Below, piece after piece: positions 53,024 to 61,415 of a stretch of 64,000 nt of DNA. Location: positions 1,426,001-1,490,000 of the forward strand of contig CAWIMY010000007.1 in the NCBI GenBank assembly GCA_963837355.1. The letters are read 5' to 3'. Both the position numbers and the translations under genes were made by a program. The DNA is from Aureispira sp963837355. GTDB lineage: Bacteria > Bacteroidota > Bacteroidia > Chitinophagales > Saprospiraceae. The notes beneath the pieces are model-generated. The model made no database searches, had not been told where the DNA came from, and saw nothing but the letters and a program-made list of their open reading frames with translations. Position 1 is the first letter of the stretch, and each line of letters starts with the position of its first letter.

Positions 53024-54103
53024 ATGACCCCTACAAAGCAGCCTACTATGAGCTTAGATATGTCGATTGTCATTCCTCAACTCAACGAAGAGGAATCCTT
53101 GCCCAAATTAGTCGAGTGGATACACAGCGTCTTAGAGCCGCGTGGTTTTTCCTACGAAGTTATTTTTATTGACGATGGCAGTACCGACGATTCTTGGGCA
53201 GTGATTGAGCAGTTGCGCCAAGCCAATCCCGCTATCAAAGGCATTAAATTTCGCCGTAATTACGGCAAATCCGCTGCGCTCAATGAAGGCTTCAAAGCTG
53301 CCCAAGGCCGTGTTGTTTTTACAATGGATGCCGATTTGCAAGACTCGCCCGAAGAGTTGCCCGAAATGTACCGCATGGTCATGGAAGATAACTACGATTT
53401 GGTCTCGGGCTGGAAGAAAGAACGCTTTGATTCCTTTATAAAAAATAAAACGAGTAAGCTCTACAACTGGACTACTCGTAAAATGTCAGGCATTGAGCTC
53501 AACGGCTTTAATTGTGGCCTCAAAGCTTACCGCAAAACGGTGATTAAAAATATAGAAATATACGGCGAGATGCACCGTTACATCCCTGTGATTGCCAACA
53601 ATGCAGGCTTCATCCGTATTGGAGAGAAAGCGGTGAAACACCAAGCACGGCAATTTGGAAAATCTAAATTTGGTATCGCCCGTTTTATTCGCGGCCCGTT
53701 AGATTTGCTGTCTATAATGTTTGTAGGACGTTTTGGGAAGCGTCCCATGCACCTTTTTGGCTCTTGGGGCTTGGTCTTGTTCTTTATGGGCTTTATCGCA
53801 ACGGTTATTATTGGCTACACCAAATTATACTACATCGGGAAAGGTCTTATGGCACCGTTGGTCACTAATTCTCCTTACTTTTATATTGCACTCACCTGTA
53901 TGATTATGGGAACGCAACTTTTTTTAACGGGTTTTCTCGCCGAAATGGTAGCGCGTAATTCTCCCACACGAAACCGCTATGGTATTGATGAGCGCTTAGG
54001 CTTAAAAGAAGAATCCAGCGCTCAAAAAACAGCTTTAGCAGCTTTGGAATTGTTTGCACAACGCGCTACGCCTGTTGCACCAGGCAAGGAAAAACCAGCT
54101 TAA
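53024..54103 (+). CDS. Family 2 glycosyltransferase with C-terminal membrane helices
   Basis: A 359-residue GT2 enzyme of the dolichyl/undecaprenyl-phosphate mannosyltransferase type. It has SIVIPQLNEEESLPKLVEWI, VIFIDDGSTDDSW, FTMDADLQDSPEELPEMY (the DxD metal site) and the acceptor-loop SGWKKERFDSFIKN. Two hydrophobic helices (WGLVLFFMGFIATVIIGYTKL and YFYIALTCMIMGTQLFLTGF) anchor it to the membrane. It probably loads a sugar onto a polyprenyl-phosphate carrier on the inner face. A second ATG at 53048 is an alternative start. The next gene begins 1 bp after its stop. Confidence 0.88.
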   Translation: MTPTKQPTMSLDMSIVIPQLNEEESLPKLVEWIHSVLEPRGFSYEVIFIDDGSTDDSWAVIEQLRQANPAIKGIKFRRNYGKSAALNEGFKAAQGRVVFTMDADLQDSPEELPEMYRMVMEDNYDLVSGWKKERFDSFIKNKTSKLYNWTTRKMSGIELNGFNCGLKAYRKTVIKNIEIYGEMHRYIPVIANNAGFIRIGEKAVKHQARQFGKSKFGIARFIRGPLDLLSIMFVGRFGKRPMHLFGSWGLVLFFMGFIATVIIGYTKLYYIGKGLMAPLVTNSPYFYIALTCMIMGTQLFLTGFLAEMVARNSPTRNRYGIDERLGLKEESSAQKTALAALELFAQRATPVAPGKEKPA

Positions 54104-54104
54104 G

Positions 54105-54590
54105 ATGGAGGAGGAGTTATTATTGGACGACTCTTCTTTAGAAAAACACCCAGCTATTACTGAACAATTAGAACCTGCTAGTACGTTGCGGCGGGTTCTT
54201 GCGACAGGGTGTGATCTATGGCTTGTGGGTAGTTTGTGGTATATAGGGGAGCCTACCAACTCGTGGATAGGATGGCTTTTTCCAATTTGTTTGTGTTACA
54301 GTATCGTGTTTGAAGCGCTACGGCAACAAACAGTAGGTAAGATGCTGTTGTCTATAAAAGTAGTGAGTAGAGAAGGTCATTATCCAAGTGTGCAACAGCT
54401 GGTTATTAGAAACCTAAGTAAATTTATTTTATTGTTATGCTTTCCTATCTTGTTACTAATCATGACTTTGAGGTACTTGGAATGTTGGAGAAAGGAGGGC
54501 AGTACCGACCCACTGCCAGAAATATTGACCGTCATTGAACAGGATATTTCTACCAAGGTTGTTCTTGTTCCCTCTAAATCTAAGTTATAG
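54105..54590 (+). CDS. RDD-family membrane protein 1
   Basis: The ATG at 54105 lies 1 bp after the glycosyltransferase stop, so the two are co-transcribed. The 161-residue protein has LRRVLATGCDLWLVGSLWYI (the Arg and Asp of the RDD signature), a second membrane segment (LFPICLCYSIVFEALRQQTV) and GKMLLSIKVVSREGHYPS, then IRNLSKFILLLCFPILLLIM. RDD proteins have unknown or transport roles. Charge content at the two ends is high. It is the first of three RDD genes in a row. Confidence 0.75.
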   Translation: MEEELLLDDSSLEKHPAITEQLEPASTLRRVLATGCDLWLVGSLWYIGEPTNSWIGWLFPICLCYSIVFEALRQQTVGKMLLSIKVVSREGHYPSVQQLVIRNLSKFILLLCFPILLLIMTLRYLECWRKEGSTDPLPEILTVIEQDISTKVVLVPSKSKL

Positions 54591-54693
54591 TAGGTAGGAC
54601 ACTCCACCAAATCAACATTGCTACGTTAGATGTTGCCTATGATCGCTCTAATCGAAAAAATCTATGCGGCATTTAAAATCAGAGGAATAAACC

Positions 54694-55152
54694 ATGCGAG
54701 AATTATTAGATGACCAATGGGGTGGCGAGGAAAAAGGGAAACCCATTCGTGTTTCGATGCCCCACCGTTTGTTGGCTACAGCAATAGATGTACTGCTCCT
54801 ATTTCTTCTTATACTGCTCCTATTTGCCAATGGAATAGCCCTTGAATTTTGGTATTTAGTTGTTGGTGGTTGGTTGGGGCTGTTGGTGCTTTTAGAGACT
54901 TCGCCTGAAAAGGCGAGTTTGGGCAAACGAATAATGCGTTTGAAAGTGACGTCTAGTAGTGAAAACCCTGTGACTGTGTGGCGCATTATGGTACGAACGG
55001 TTATAAAATTTGTTCTTATGTGTATGCCCTTTATTTTCATTATTACCATGATTATAGCACAAAAGAAAAGGAAAGACCCACAGCAGCTATTTTTCCACGA
55101 TGTTATTAGCAAGACCAAAGTGATTAGCATTTTACAGAAAGAAGCTTATTAA
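54694..55152 (+). CDS. RDD-family membrane protein 2
   Basis: This 152-residue protein has the RDD pattern PHRLLATAIDVLLLFLLILL, then LVVGGWLGLLVLLETSPEKA, SLGKRIMRLKVTSSSENP and VRTVIKFVLMCMPFIFIITM. Its stop codon at 55150-55152 lies inside the left end of the family B repeat copy at 55149, so the element abuts or forms the 3' end of the gene. Confidence 0.75.
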   Translation: MRELLDDQWGGEEKGKPIRVSMPHRLLATAIDVLLLFLLILLLFANGIALEFWYLVVGGWLGLLVLLETSPEKASLGKRIMRLKVTSSSENPVTVWRIMVRTVIKFVLMCMPFIFIITMIIAQKKRKDPQQLFFHDVISKTKVISILQKEAY

Positions 55153-55226
55153 GTAGGCGAATAAAAGTAATCGCTTGATAAAAAATAGCCGTTTTTTAGA
55201 GTGAAATTTTTTAGGAGACTCCTTAA
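55149..55226. repeat. Palindrome-ended dispersed repeat, family B, copy 2 (short form)
   Basis: 78 bp with inverted ends TTAAGTAG and CTCCTTAA (one mismatch). The left end matches copy 1 in 23 of 25 bases and the right half matches CCGTTTTTT and the following GTGAAATTTTT block. It overlaps the stop codon of the RDD 2 gene. Confidence 0.6.
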
Positions 55227-55267
55227 AGTTGATTAACTACCTTATACCAGCAAAAGTAGCAGCATTC

Positions 55268-55759
55268 ATGAGTGTACGACAAGGGCAGATTTTAGATGAT
55301 TTGAGTAGTTTGGAGAAACTAAAGGCACATCCCGCCCCTTTTAAGGCTCGAATATTGGCAACAGCCATTGATGTATCTCTGTTCCTACCTGTGTTTATCT
55401 TGCTCTTTTTACTAAAAGGCTATTTATACGCAGCACCTGTTTTATTGGCCTTTTTGGCTTATAATATTATCTTGGAGTGTTCTTCGTGGCATGCAACAAT
55501 TGGCAAACGCTTCGCAGGATTAAAAATTATTCGAGACGACGGAGCACTGATAACGACACAAGGAGCTATAATTAGAAATCTAGTAAAGCTACTCATTGTA
55601 TGTTTTCCGTTGCCGCTCCTAATTTTACATTTATTCTACGTCATGGCGAAAGACGACCGCCGCAAACTAGTTTTGCACAATAAGTTAGCGAAAGCGCGCG
55701 TCATTCGAGTGGTTCGCCAAGCAACGTACGACAGCTATTTAACGGTAATATTGTTATGA
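55268..55759 (+). CDS. RDD-family membrane protein 3
   Basis: I start at the ATG at 55268; a TTG 39 bp earlier would add an unlikely N-terminus. The 163-residue protein has PFKARILATAIDVSLFLPVF, then ILLFLLKGYLYAAPVLLAFL, HATIGKRFAGLKIIRDDGAL and IRNLVKLLIVCFPLPLLILH. Its stop codon overlaps the ATG of the next gene (4-bp overlap, 55756-55759), so it is translationally coupled to the GT4 enzyme. Three diverged RDD copies between two glycosyltransferases suggests a shared role in lipid-linked sugar or envelope traffic, by context only. Confidence 0.75.
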   Translation: MSVRQGQILDDLSSLEKLKAHPAPFKARILATAIDVSLFLPVFILLFLLKGYLYAAPVLLAFLAYNIILECSSWHATIGKRFAGLKIIRDDGALITTQGAIIRNLVKLLIVCFPLPLLILHLFYVMAKDDRRKLVLHNKLAKARVIRVVRQATYDSYLTVILL

Positions 55760-56880
55760 AAATCATACTCATTGGCCCAGCTTATCCCTTGCGGGGAGGT
55801 CTTGCGGCTTTTAATGAACGGTTGGCAGAAGCCTTTATGGCTCAAGGGCATAGCGTGGAAATTGTGACCTTTAGTTTGCAATATCCGAATATGCTGTTTC
55901 CTGGTAAAACCCAGTTCAGTGAGGATCCTCCTCCCAAAAATCTTTCCATCAGTGTTCGCATCAACTCCGTCAACCCACTCAACTGGTTGTCGGTCGGGAA
56001 GGCCTTGGCTCGCGAGCGCGCCGATTTAGTCATTTGTCGTTTTTGGCTGCCGTTTATGGGGCCTAGTTTGGGAACGATTCTACGACAAATCAAAAAGAAC
56101 AAGCACAGTAAAATTATTTCTATCATCGACAACATTGTTCCGCATGAAAAGCGGGTAGGCGATACTGTTTTTGCGCGGTATTATGTCCAACCCGTAGATG
56201 CGTTTGTGGTGATGTCGCGCTCCGTAGAGCGCGAGTTAGAGCCCTTTTTGAAGCCTGAACAAGCCGTACGCTATTTGCCCCATCCCATTTACGATAGTTA
56301 TGGCGCACGGATGAGCAAAGCAGCGGCTTGCACACAGTTACAACTACCTACTGCGCCTCGCTATCTCTTATATTTTGGCTTTATTCGCGCTTACAAAGGG
56401 TTGGATATTTTACTAGAAGCGATGGCTGATCCGCGTATTCGGGCGCTTGACCTTAAGCTAATTGTAGCAGGGGAGTACTATGCCTCACCCGAGTTGTACG
56501 AGACTATTATTAAAGAAAAAGAATTGGACGAGCAGCTTATTTTGAGAACGGAATTCATCCCCGAACAGGATGTCGCTGCTTATTTTGGTGCGGCAGATAT
56601 GGTGGTCCAGCCTTACAAAACCGCTACCCAAAGCGGCATCACCCAATTGGCTTACCATTTTGAAGTGCCCATGTTGGTCACTGCCGTAGGCGGCCTGCCC
56701 GAAGTTGTTGCCCACGAAGAAGCAGGCTATGTGGTGCCCCCAAACAATCCCCAAGCCGTTGCAGATGCGCTAGTTAATTTTTACGAAGAGGAGCGCGGTG
56801 CGGCCTTCCGCGCAGGAGTCGCCGCCCGAAAAGAAGAATTTTCTTGGGATAATTTTTTAGAAGGCATTCAAGAGTTGTAA
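55756..56880 (+). CDS. GT4-family glycosyltransferase
   Basis: A 374-residue GT-B fold glycosyltransferase. The N-terminus IILIGPAYPLRGGLAAFNER and acceptor-domain stretch IISIIDNIVPHEKRVGD match the GT4 type. The donor-binding domain has RYLLYFGFIRAYKGLDILLE, LRTEFIPEQDVAAYFGAADM, VVQPYKTATQSGITQLAYHF and EVVAHEEAGYVVPPNNPQAV. It is probably involved in surface polysaccharide or glycolipid synthesis with the upstream genes. It is coupled by overlap to RDD 3. Confidence 0.88.
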   Translation: MKIILIGPAYPLRGGLAAFNERLAEAFMAQGHSVEIVTFSLQYPNMLFPGKTQFSEDPPPKNLSISVRINSVNPLNWLSVGKALARERADLVICRFWLPFMGPSLGTILRQIKKNKHSKIISIIDNIVPHEKRVGDTVFARYYVQPVDAFVVMSRSVERELEPFLKPEQAVRYLPHPIYDSYGARMSKAAACTQLQLPTAPRYLLYFGFIRAYKGLDILLEAMADPRIRALDLKLIVAGEYYASPELYETIIKEKELDEQLILRTEFIPEQDVAAYFGAADMVVQPYKTATQSGITQLAYHFEVPMLVTAVGGLPEVVAHEEAGYVVPPNNPQAVADALVNFYEEERGAAFRAGVAARKEEFSWDNFLEGIQEL

Positions 56881-56974
56881 TTTGTTTCTTGGCTACTTTG
56901 AATGACATTCTATTTGTACAAAAAAAACAAAGACCGTAAATATACTTTAGAACAACCGTTAAAATACGAACAGC

Positions 56975-57349
56975 ATGCAAGATAATCCCACCCACTTATA
57001 CGATGCCTTTGGCGAACTACTTTATGTAGTAGCAATGGCCGATGGACTAATTCAAGAAAGTGAAATTAGTGCATTAGAAACGGTCTTGGCCGACAATCCT
57101 TGGGCTGCCGAAATCAAGTGGTCGTTCAACTACGAGCGCAAAAAACAACGCTCTCCCGAGGAGGCTTACAAAAAGGTCTTGGATTATTGCAAACACGCTG
57201 GCCCGCAAAAAGCCTACAAAGATATGCTAGAAGTGATGTATGCCCTCGCGAAAGCCAGCAACGGCGTTGATAAAAAAGAACAAGCCGTCATGGATAGTTT
57301 TATTCAAACCCTGACACATCGATTTAAGGAAGACTTGGAGATTGCCTAA
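56975..57349 (+). CDS. TerB-like protein
   Basis: This 124-residue all-helical protein has LYDAFGELLYVVAMADGLIQESE (a TerB start, with the DG and E of the metal site), ALETVLADNPWAAEIKWSF and MLEVMYALAKASNGVDKKEQAVMDSFI, the mirrored second half. TerB-like proteins bind metal and are linked to stress or tellurite resistance, but single TerB genes have no known role. A bidirectional terminator follows immediately. Confidence 0.75.
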   Translation: MQDNPTHLYDAFGELLYVVAMADGLIQESEISALETVLADNPWAAEIKWSFNYERKKQRSPEEAYKKVLDYCKHAGPQKAYKDMLEVMYALAKASNGVDKKEQAVMDSFIQTLTHRFKEDLEIA

Positions 57350-57351
57350 TG

Positions 57352-57394
57352 AAAAAAAATGTGCTGCCCCTATTTAAGGGCAGCACATTTTTTT
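57352..57394. terminator. Bidirectional terminator
   Basis: TGTGCTGCCC and GGGCAGCACA form a perfect 10-bp stem with an A-run before it and a T-run after it, between two convergent genes. Confidence 0.92.
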
Positions 57395-58706
57395 ATTCAT
57401 CTTCTCCCTTATTTTTATTGGAAGGGGGAAGGGGCAAGTCTTCGGGGCGCAGTGGAATGTTGGTGTCCAACGGCAAAGTCGTGTTAATAGGAGACTTTGG
57501 AGGGGCATCCTCTTGTGCTACCGGTACCTGTTGCGGGGGCGCAGGGGGCATCATATAAATGGGTTGCGCGGCATTGGGATTGTCTTGGTTAGCTCCGAAC
57601 ATACCCGTAATGGTACGTTGTATCGTATTGAGAATATCGAAGGTAAACGTATCGCTATAGCCTACAAAAAAGGCCACTAATAAAGGTAATAAGCTATTGG
57701 TATTGCTGGGGTTGAGCACTAAGCTATACAACGCTAAATACACGGCAGATCCCATAACAACACCTAAGACAGGACGAATAATCACCCATTTCAAGGTATT
57801 GCCAAATTCCTGTACAGGTTTTTGGTAAAATTGCGACAACATCGCGGCAAAACTTCCGATAAAACTCCAAACCACAATGCCCATTGGAATCCCTAAAATA
57901 GGGTACGTGCGGATATCGCGCCAAGAAATTTCAAAGTAACTGAGCGAAACTAACGTACCAATAAGTAGTAACAAGGTGATTGCCATACCAATCAATACAC
58001 TTTTACGGGTCTTGTTGGCGCGGTGATGGTCTTGCTCTTGCAAGGCCAAAATATTTTGTTTGTATTGCTGCATCTCGTTGTAGATACTAATCGTATGCAC
58101 CACAGCAGAAATAGGGGTATAATCGTTTTGCTCTTGCTCTAGTTTGGTCGTCATTGTCAGTTCGGCTTTGGCAGAACGAATACCGTTAAGGGCAGCCATT
58201 GCTTCTGCTTTTAACTCTTCGTAACCAATGAGCTCTACTCGAATGGCCATGAGGTTTTCCATGTAGGTGGCCTTATAAATCATCTGTGGAAACAGTGTAT
58301 CTATATTGGCACAATCCAACTCTAGTTCGTCCTCTAAAATTTGCAATTCGCTGATAATAACTTGGCTGGGGGTCTCTCGACTCAATTCATTGACACGGGT
58401 CAACAACTCGGTATACTCCTGCTCCTTATTGGCGTTGTTTTTCTTGTAAGAGGTCTCAAAATACTCCGCTTCCATAATGGCACGGTGCAGCTGTCGCAAC
58501 TTTGCCAAGTCGGTTCGGAGGCTGTCCGTCAGGGCATCCATTTTGTCTGCCAAAGAGATATTGCTGTTGCGGCTTTTGACTCCTACGGCAATTTTTTTGT
58601 GCGACCAATCAATGTGTTTGATGACAATAGGTTGCACGGTAGTTGGAGTGGGCGCAACGGCTTGCACATAAATAGGTTTTCTGTTCGAAGAAGGTAAAAT
58701 AGCCAT
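57393..58706 (-). CDS. Unknown membrane protein with coiled-coil N-terminus
   Basis: A 437-residue protein. The first 235 residues are cytoplasmic-looking and helical (MDALTDSLRTDLAKLRQLHR, LTRVNELSRETPSQVIISEL). Then come four hydrophobic segments: about 236-258 (VLIGMAITLLLLIGTLVSLS), 275-296 (IPMGIVVWSFIGSFAAMLSQ), 308-325 (IIRPVLGVVMGSAVYLALYS) and 333-350 (LLPLLVAFFVGYSDTFTF). The C-terminus is a Pro-rich tail (PAPPQQVPVAQ) with acidic end. No signal peptide or catalytic motif is visible. I do not recognise a family. It is convergent with the TerB-like gene. Confidence 0.6.
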   Translation of the reverse strand: MAILPSSNRKPIYVQAVAPTPTTVQPIVIKHIDWSHKKIAVGVKSRNSNISLADKMDALTDSLRTDLAKLRQLHRAIMEAEYFETSYKKNNANKEQEYTELLTRVNELSRETPSQVIISELQILEDELELDCANIDTLFPQMIYKATYMENLMAIRVELIGYEELKAEAMAALNGIRSAKAELTMTTKLEQEQNDYTPISAVVHTISIYNEMQQYKQNILALQEQDHHRANKTRKSVLIGMAITLLLLIGTLVSLSYFEISWRDIRTYPILGIPMGIVVWSFIGSFAAMLSQFYQKPVQEFGNTLKWVIIRPVLGVVMGSAVYLALYSLVLNPSNTNSLLPLLVAFFVGYSDTFTFDILNTIQRTITGMFGANQDNPNAAQPIYMMPPAPPQQVPVAQEDAPPKSPINTTLPLDTNIPLRPEDLPLPPSNKNKGEDE

Positions 58707-58810
58707 AAGCGAGAATTGATGAAGGGGTGGTAGAAGGGCAAATAGTTAAAAAAGGAAACTTAAACTATCAAAAAAAATCCAATCCCGCAATGAAATAGCG
58801 CAAAAAAACA

Positions 58811-59662
58811 CTACAAAAGTTCCAAGCAAGCCCGTAAACTGTCGCGCCAATGTGGAATTGCCAAACCAAAGTCGGCTTTGATCTTCGCTTTATTTAACAA
58901 ACTAAAGGGCGGGCGTTGGGCAGGCGTAGGATAATCGCTCGTCTCAATCGGCTGCACCGTACAAGGCAACCCTTGCAGCTCAAAAATCGCATGGGCAAAG
59001 TCGTACCAAGAGCAAACCCCTTCATTGCTATAGTGATAAATGCCTCTGAAAGTCGCGGGTTCTTGGGTGATAATTGTCAATATTGCTTGCGCTAAATCAC
59101 GCGCATACGTCGGACTTCCCACCTGATCAAAGACCACGGATAATTGGTTGCGTTCCCGACCAAGGCGCAGCATGGTTTTAACAAAATTGTGCCCAAAACT
59201 ACTGTATACCCAAGCCGTACGAATAATCAAGGTTTCGGGTTGGGCAGCGATGGCAGCTAGCTCACCTGCCAACTTGGTATTTCCATAAACACTTTGTGGA
59301 TCCGTGGGAGCACCTTCTACAAAAGGCGTATTTTGGCCGCTGTGGTAAACATAATCGGTTGATAAATGTAGTAAGCGGGTTCTGTTTTGGTAGCAGGCTT
59401 GCGCCAAATGGCGAACCCCCTCGACATTGATGGCAGCGGCTCGTTCGGCTTCGCTTTCGGCTTTGTCCACGGCTGTATAGGCTGCACAGTTGATACAATA
59501 ATCGAAGGAATGCTGCTCAAAATACTGCTGCACCGCTGCTTCATTGGTAATGTCCAATTCGGAATGATCGGTAAAATGCCACTGAAACGCGGGGTAATTG
59601 GCAGATAATTTTTGCAGCTCACTGCCGACTTGTCCGTTGGCACCTGTTACTAATACTTGCAT
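58811..59662 (-). CDS. rfbD: dTDP-4-dehydrorhamnose reductase
   Basis: This 283-residue SDR-type enzyme reduces dTDP-4-dehydro-L-rhamnose to dTDP-L-rhamnose. It starts MQVLVTGANGQVGSELQKL with the Rossmann motif GANGQVG (7-13). CINCAAYTAVDKAESEAERA (55-74) and LLHLSTDYVYHSGQNTPF follow, then SVYGNTKLAGE with the catalytic Tyr and Lys (YxxxK). The C-terminus has GIYHYSNEGVCSWYDFAHAI and RPPFSLLNKAKIKADFGL, all usual for RfbD. It follows rfbC by 16 bp on the same transcript. rfbA and rfbB are not in this window. Confidence 0.94.
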   Translation of the reverse strand: MQVLVTGANGQVGSELQKLSANYPAFQWHFTDHSELDITNEAAVQQYFEQHSFDYCINCAAYTAVDKAESEAERAAAINVEGVRHLAQACYQNRTRLLHLSTDYVYHSGQNTPFVEGAPTDPQSVYGNTKLAGELAAIAAQPETLIIRTAWVYSSFGHNFVKTMLRLGRERNQLSVVFDQVGSPTYARDLAQAILTIITQEPATFRGIYHYSNEGVCSWYDFAHAIFELQGLPCTVQPIETSDYPTPAQRPPFSLLNKAKIKADFGLAIPHWRDSLRACLELL

Positions 59663-59678
59663 AAGGATAGGAGGTATT

Positions 59679-60239
59679 TTACTTAGAATAGAGGAAGTGG
59701 CCTTTGTGTTCGCCTAAAACAGGTAGAATGCTGTCTTTTTCAGACAACTGCGCGTCTTTTAAATCAATTTTCCAATCAATTTTTAATTGGGGATCATTGT
59801 ATAGCAAACCGCCTTCACTGGCTTTGTGGTAATAATTATCACACTTGTAAAAAAACTCTGCGGTAGGAGATAAGACCACGTACCCATGTGCAAAACCGCG
59901 TGGTACAAATAACTGTTTTTTGTTCGCGGCGCTCAACAAAATGCTATACGATTGGCCGTAAGTAGGCGAGCCTTCCCGCAAATCAACCACTACATCTAAG
60001 ACTTCTCCTTCAATTACACGGACGAGTTTGGCTTGTGCATGGTCGCCCAATTGGTAGTGCAACCCGCGCAAAACGCCATAGGTGGAGCGCGCCTGGTTGT
60101 CTTGTACAAACACCGTTTCAATTCCCGCTTCTACAAAGCGTTGATGTTGATAACTCTCGTAAAAGTAACCACGGGCATCGCCCCAGACTTGGGGTTCAAA
60201 AACGATTAGATTAGGTAAGGGGGTTTGGTGAAATGGCAT
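59679..60239 (-). CDS. rfbC: dTDP-4-dehydrorhamnose 3,5-epimerase
   Basis: This 186-residue cupin has the RfbC core: PQVWGDARGYFYESY, QDNQARSTYGVLRGLHYQLG, KLVRVIEGEVLDVVVDLREG, SPTYGQSYSILLSAANKKQL and FVPRGFAHGYVVLSPTAEFF. The catalytic His is in RGLHYQ. It makes the L-rhamnose precursor for RfbD. It is the first gene of the rfbC-rfbD pair, 16 bp upstream. Confidence 0.94.
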   Translation of the reverse strand: MPFHQTPLPNLIVFEPQVWGDARGYFYESYQHQRFVEAGIETVFVQDNQARSTYGVLRGLHYQLGDHAQAKLVRVIEGEVLDVVVDLREGSPTYGQSYSILLSAANKKQLFVPRGFAHGYVVLSPTAEFFYKCDNYYHKASEGGLLYNDPQLKIDWKIDLKDAQLSEKDSILPVLGEHKGHFLYSK

Positions 60240-60301
60240 GTCGGAATAAAAATTTGCAGTGAATTAGAAAGAGCGTAAAAGTACTATTTTTTCTGCTTTG
60301 A

Positions 60302-60363
60302 TAAGGCTTTATTGGTACTACAGAACTCCTTTTCCAATAAATCGGAGCGACAGCTAAGCCTTA
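60302..60363 (-). terminator. Nested inverted repeat after the K/T/P-rich gene
   Basis: TAAGGCTT/AAGCCTTA forms the outer stem and TTATTGG/CCAATAA an inner one, between this gene and rfbC. T-run support on the minus strand is weak. Confidence 0.35.
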
Positions 60364-60371
60364 CCCAACAT

Positions 60372-61415
60372 CTAGCGCTTAAAACAAGGAAATTGTTCGC
60401 GTAAGAAATCTAAATAATACACCTCATACAGCTGAAATCCCTTAGTAAAACGCAAGCGGACTTGATCGACTTCCGCTTCTGCCAACTGCTTCGCATCTGC
60501 TTTGGTAAGGACAAAACTAGCCTCGTAGACAGTGGCATCCCCTTTGACTGTCGCCGTTGCCCCTTGGTACGTCAACAAGAAAAACTCTTTGCCCTGCATG
60601 GTGCGAAGGGTTAGGTTAGAATTAGGAGCGAGGTCGCCAAACTTCTCCTTGGCGGCAGCAGTAGCAATGGTAAGGGTAATGTTGAGAGCCAAGCCTCCTT
60701 CTGAACTTTGGCTCAAATGACCTTCGCAACGGATGAAATCCTTCGTTTTTAAGAATTTGCGGTATTGCTCAGGCGTATACGTGAAAAATAGGCGAGGAGC
60801 CAGACCGCGTTTGCGGGTGCCCGTAAATTCGTCGATATGGTCGAAGGCAAAGGTACATTGTTCTGGGCGGAGCATAGGGCTACGCTGTTCTGCTGTGGTA
60901 GCAGGGGCTTGTGCCAATAGGCGTAGTTCTTCTTCTGCGCTCAATGGTTGTGCTTGTTTGTTGCGCTTGCTCGCGGCTGTTTTTTTGTTGTCTGCGCTAG
61001 CAGAAGGGGGTTGTTCTGTCTTTGTTGGACGGGTCTTGTCGGTTGTGGGACTCGCTTTTTTTTCAGTGGGTTTGGTAGATGTAGGCGTTGTTTTTTTTGC
61101 CGTATCGGTTGTGGTTTTTGGACGGTTCTTGGTAGCGGCTACTTTTTTTGTAGGGGATTTCTTTTCTGTAGTAGCTGGTTGTTGTACCGATTTTTTAGCT
61201 GCTTTTTTTATCGCTTCTTTGTGGCGGGTTTCTTTGATTCGAACCTGCTTTTTTTTCTTATTTTTGTCTACCGTCAATGGTTTGACCTGTACTACTCCTG
61301 TTTGGGCAGGTGGGGTCGTATCACTGGGCATGAGATAGTCCATTGGCGCGGCGGCTACTTCTAAGGCAACCCCACTCATTATGATACAAAAAAAACAACG
61401 CAATAAAATTGACAT
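60372..61415 (-). CDS. Secreted protein with Lys/Thr/Pro-rich linker, unknown function
   Basis: The ATG at 61415 gives a signal peptide (SILLRCFFCIIMSGVALEVA); an in-frame GTG 6 bp earlier is less likely. Residues about 40-150 are a low-complexity Lys/Thr/Ala/Pro stretch (KKATTDT-, TKPTEKKAS-like), likely a flexible periplasmic or wall-spanning linker. Residues about 180-347 are a beta-rich domain (RKRGLAPRLFFTYTPEQYRK, LALNITLTIATAAAKEKFG, LRTMQGKEFFLLTYQGATAT). I recognise no family. Its promoter box lies 35 bp upstream. A cell-wall or peptidoglycan-spanning role is speculation. Confidence 0.6.
   Translation of the reverse strand: MSILLRCFFCIIMSGVALEVAAAPMDYLMPSDTTPPAQTGVVQVKPLTVDKNKKKKQVRIKETRHKEAIKKAAKKSVQQPATTEKKSPTKKVAATKNRPKTTTDTAKKTTPTSTKPTEKKASPTTDKTRPTKTEQPPSASADNKKTAASKRNKQAQPLSAEEELRLLAQAPATTAEQRSPMLRPEQCTFAFDHIDEFTGTRKRGLAPRLFFTYTPEQYRKFLKTKDFIRCEGHLSQSSEGGLALNITLTIATAAAKEKFGDLAPNSNLTLRTMQGKEFFLLTYQGATATVKGDATVYEASFVLTKADAKQLAEAEVDQVRLRFTKGFQLYEVYYLDFLREQFPCFKR

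Noticed and set aside
60733..61364. Antisense frames of 201 and 138 aa inside the K/T/P-rich gene, Cys/Phe/Val-rich and membrane-like
   Set aside because: They arise from reading the Lys/Thr/Pro low-complexity region backwards; the sense frame has a signal peptide and a fitting promoter.
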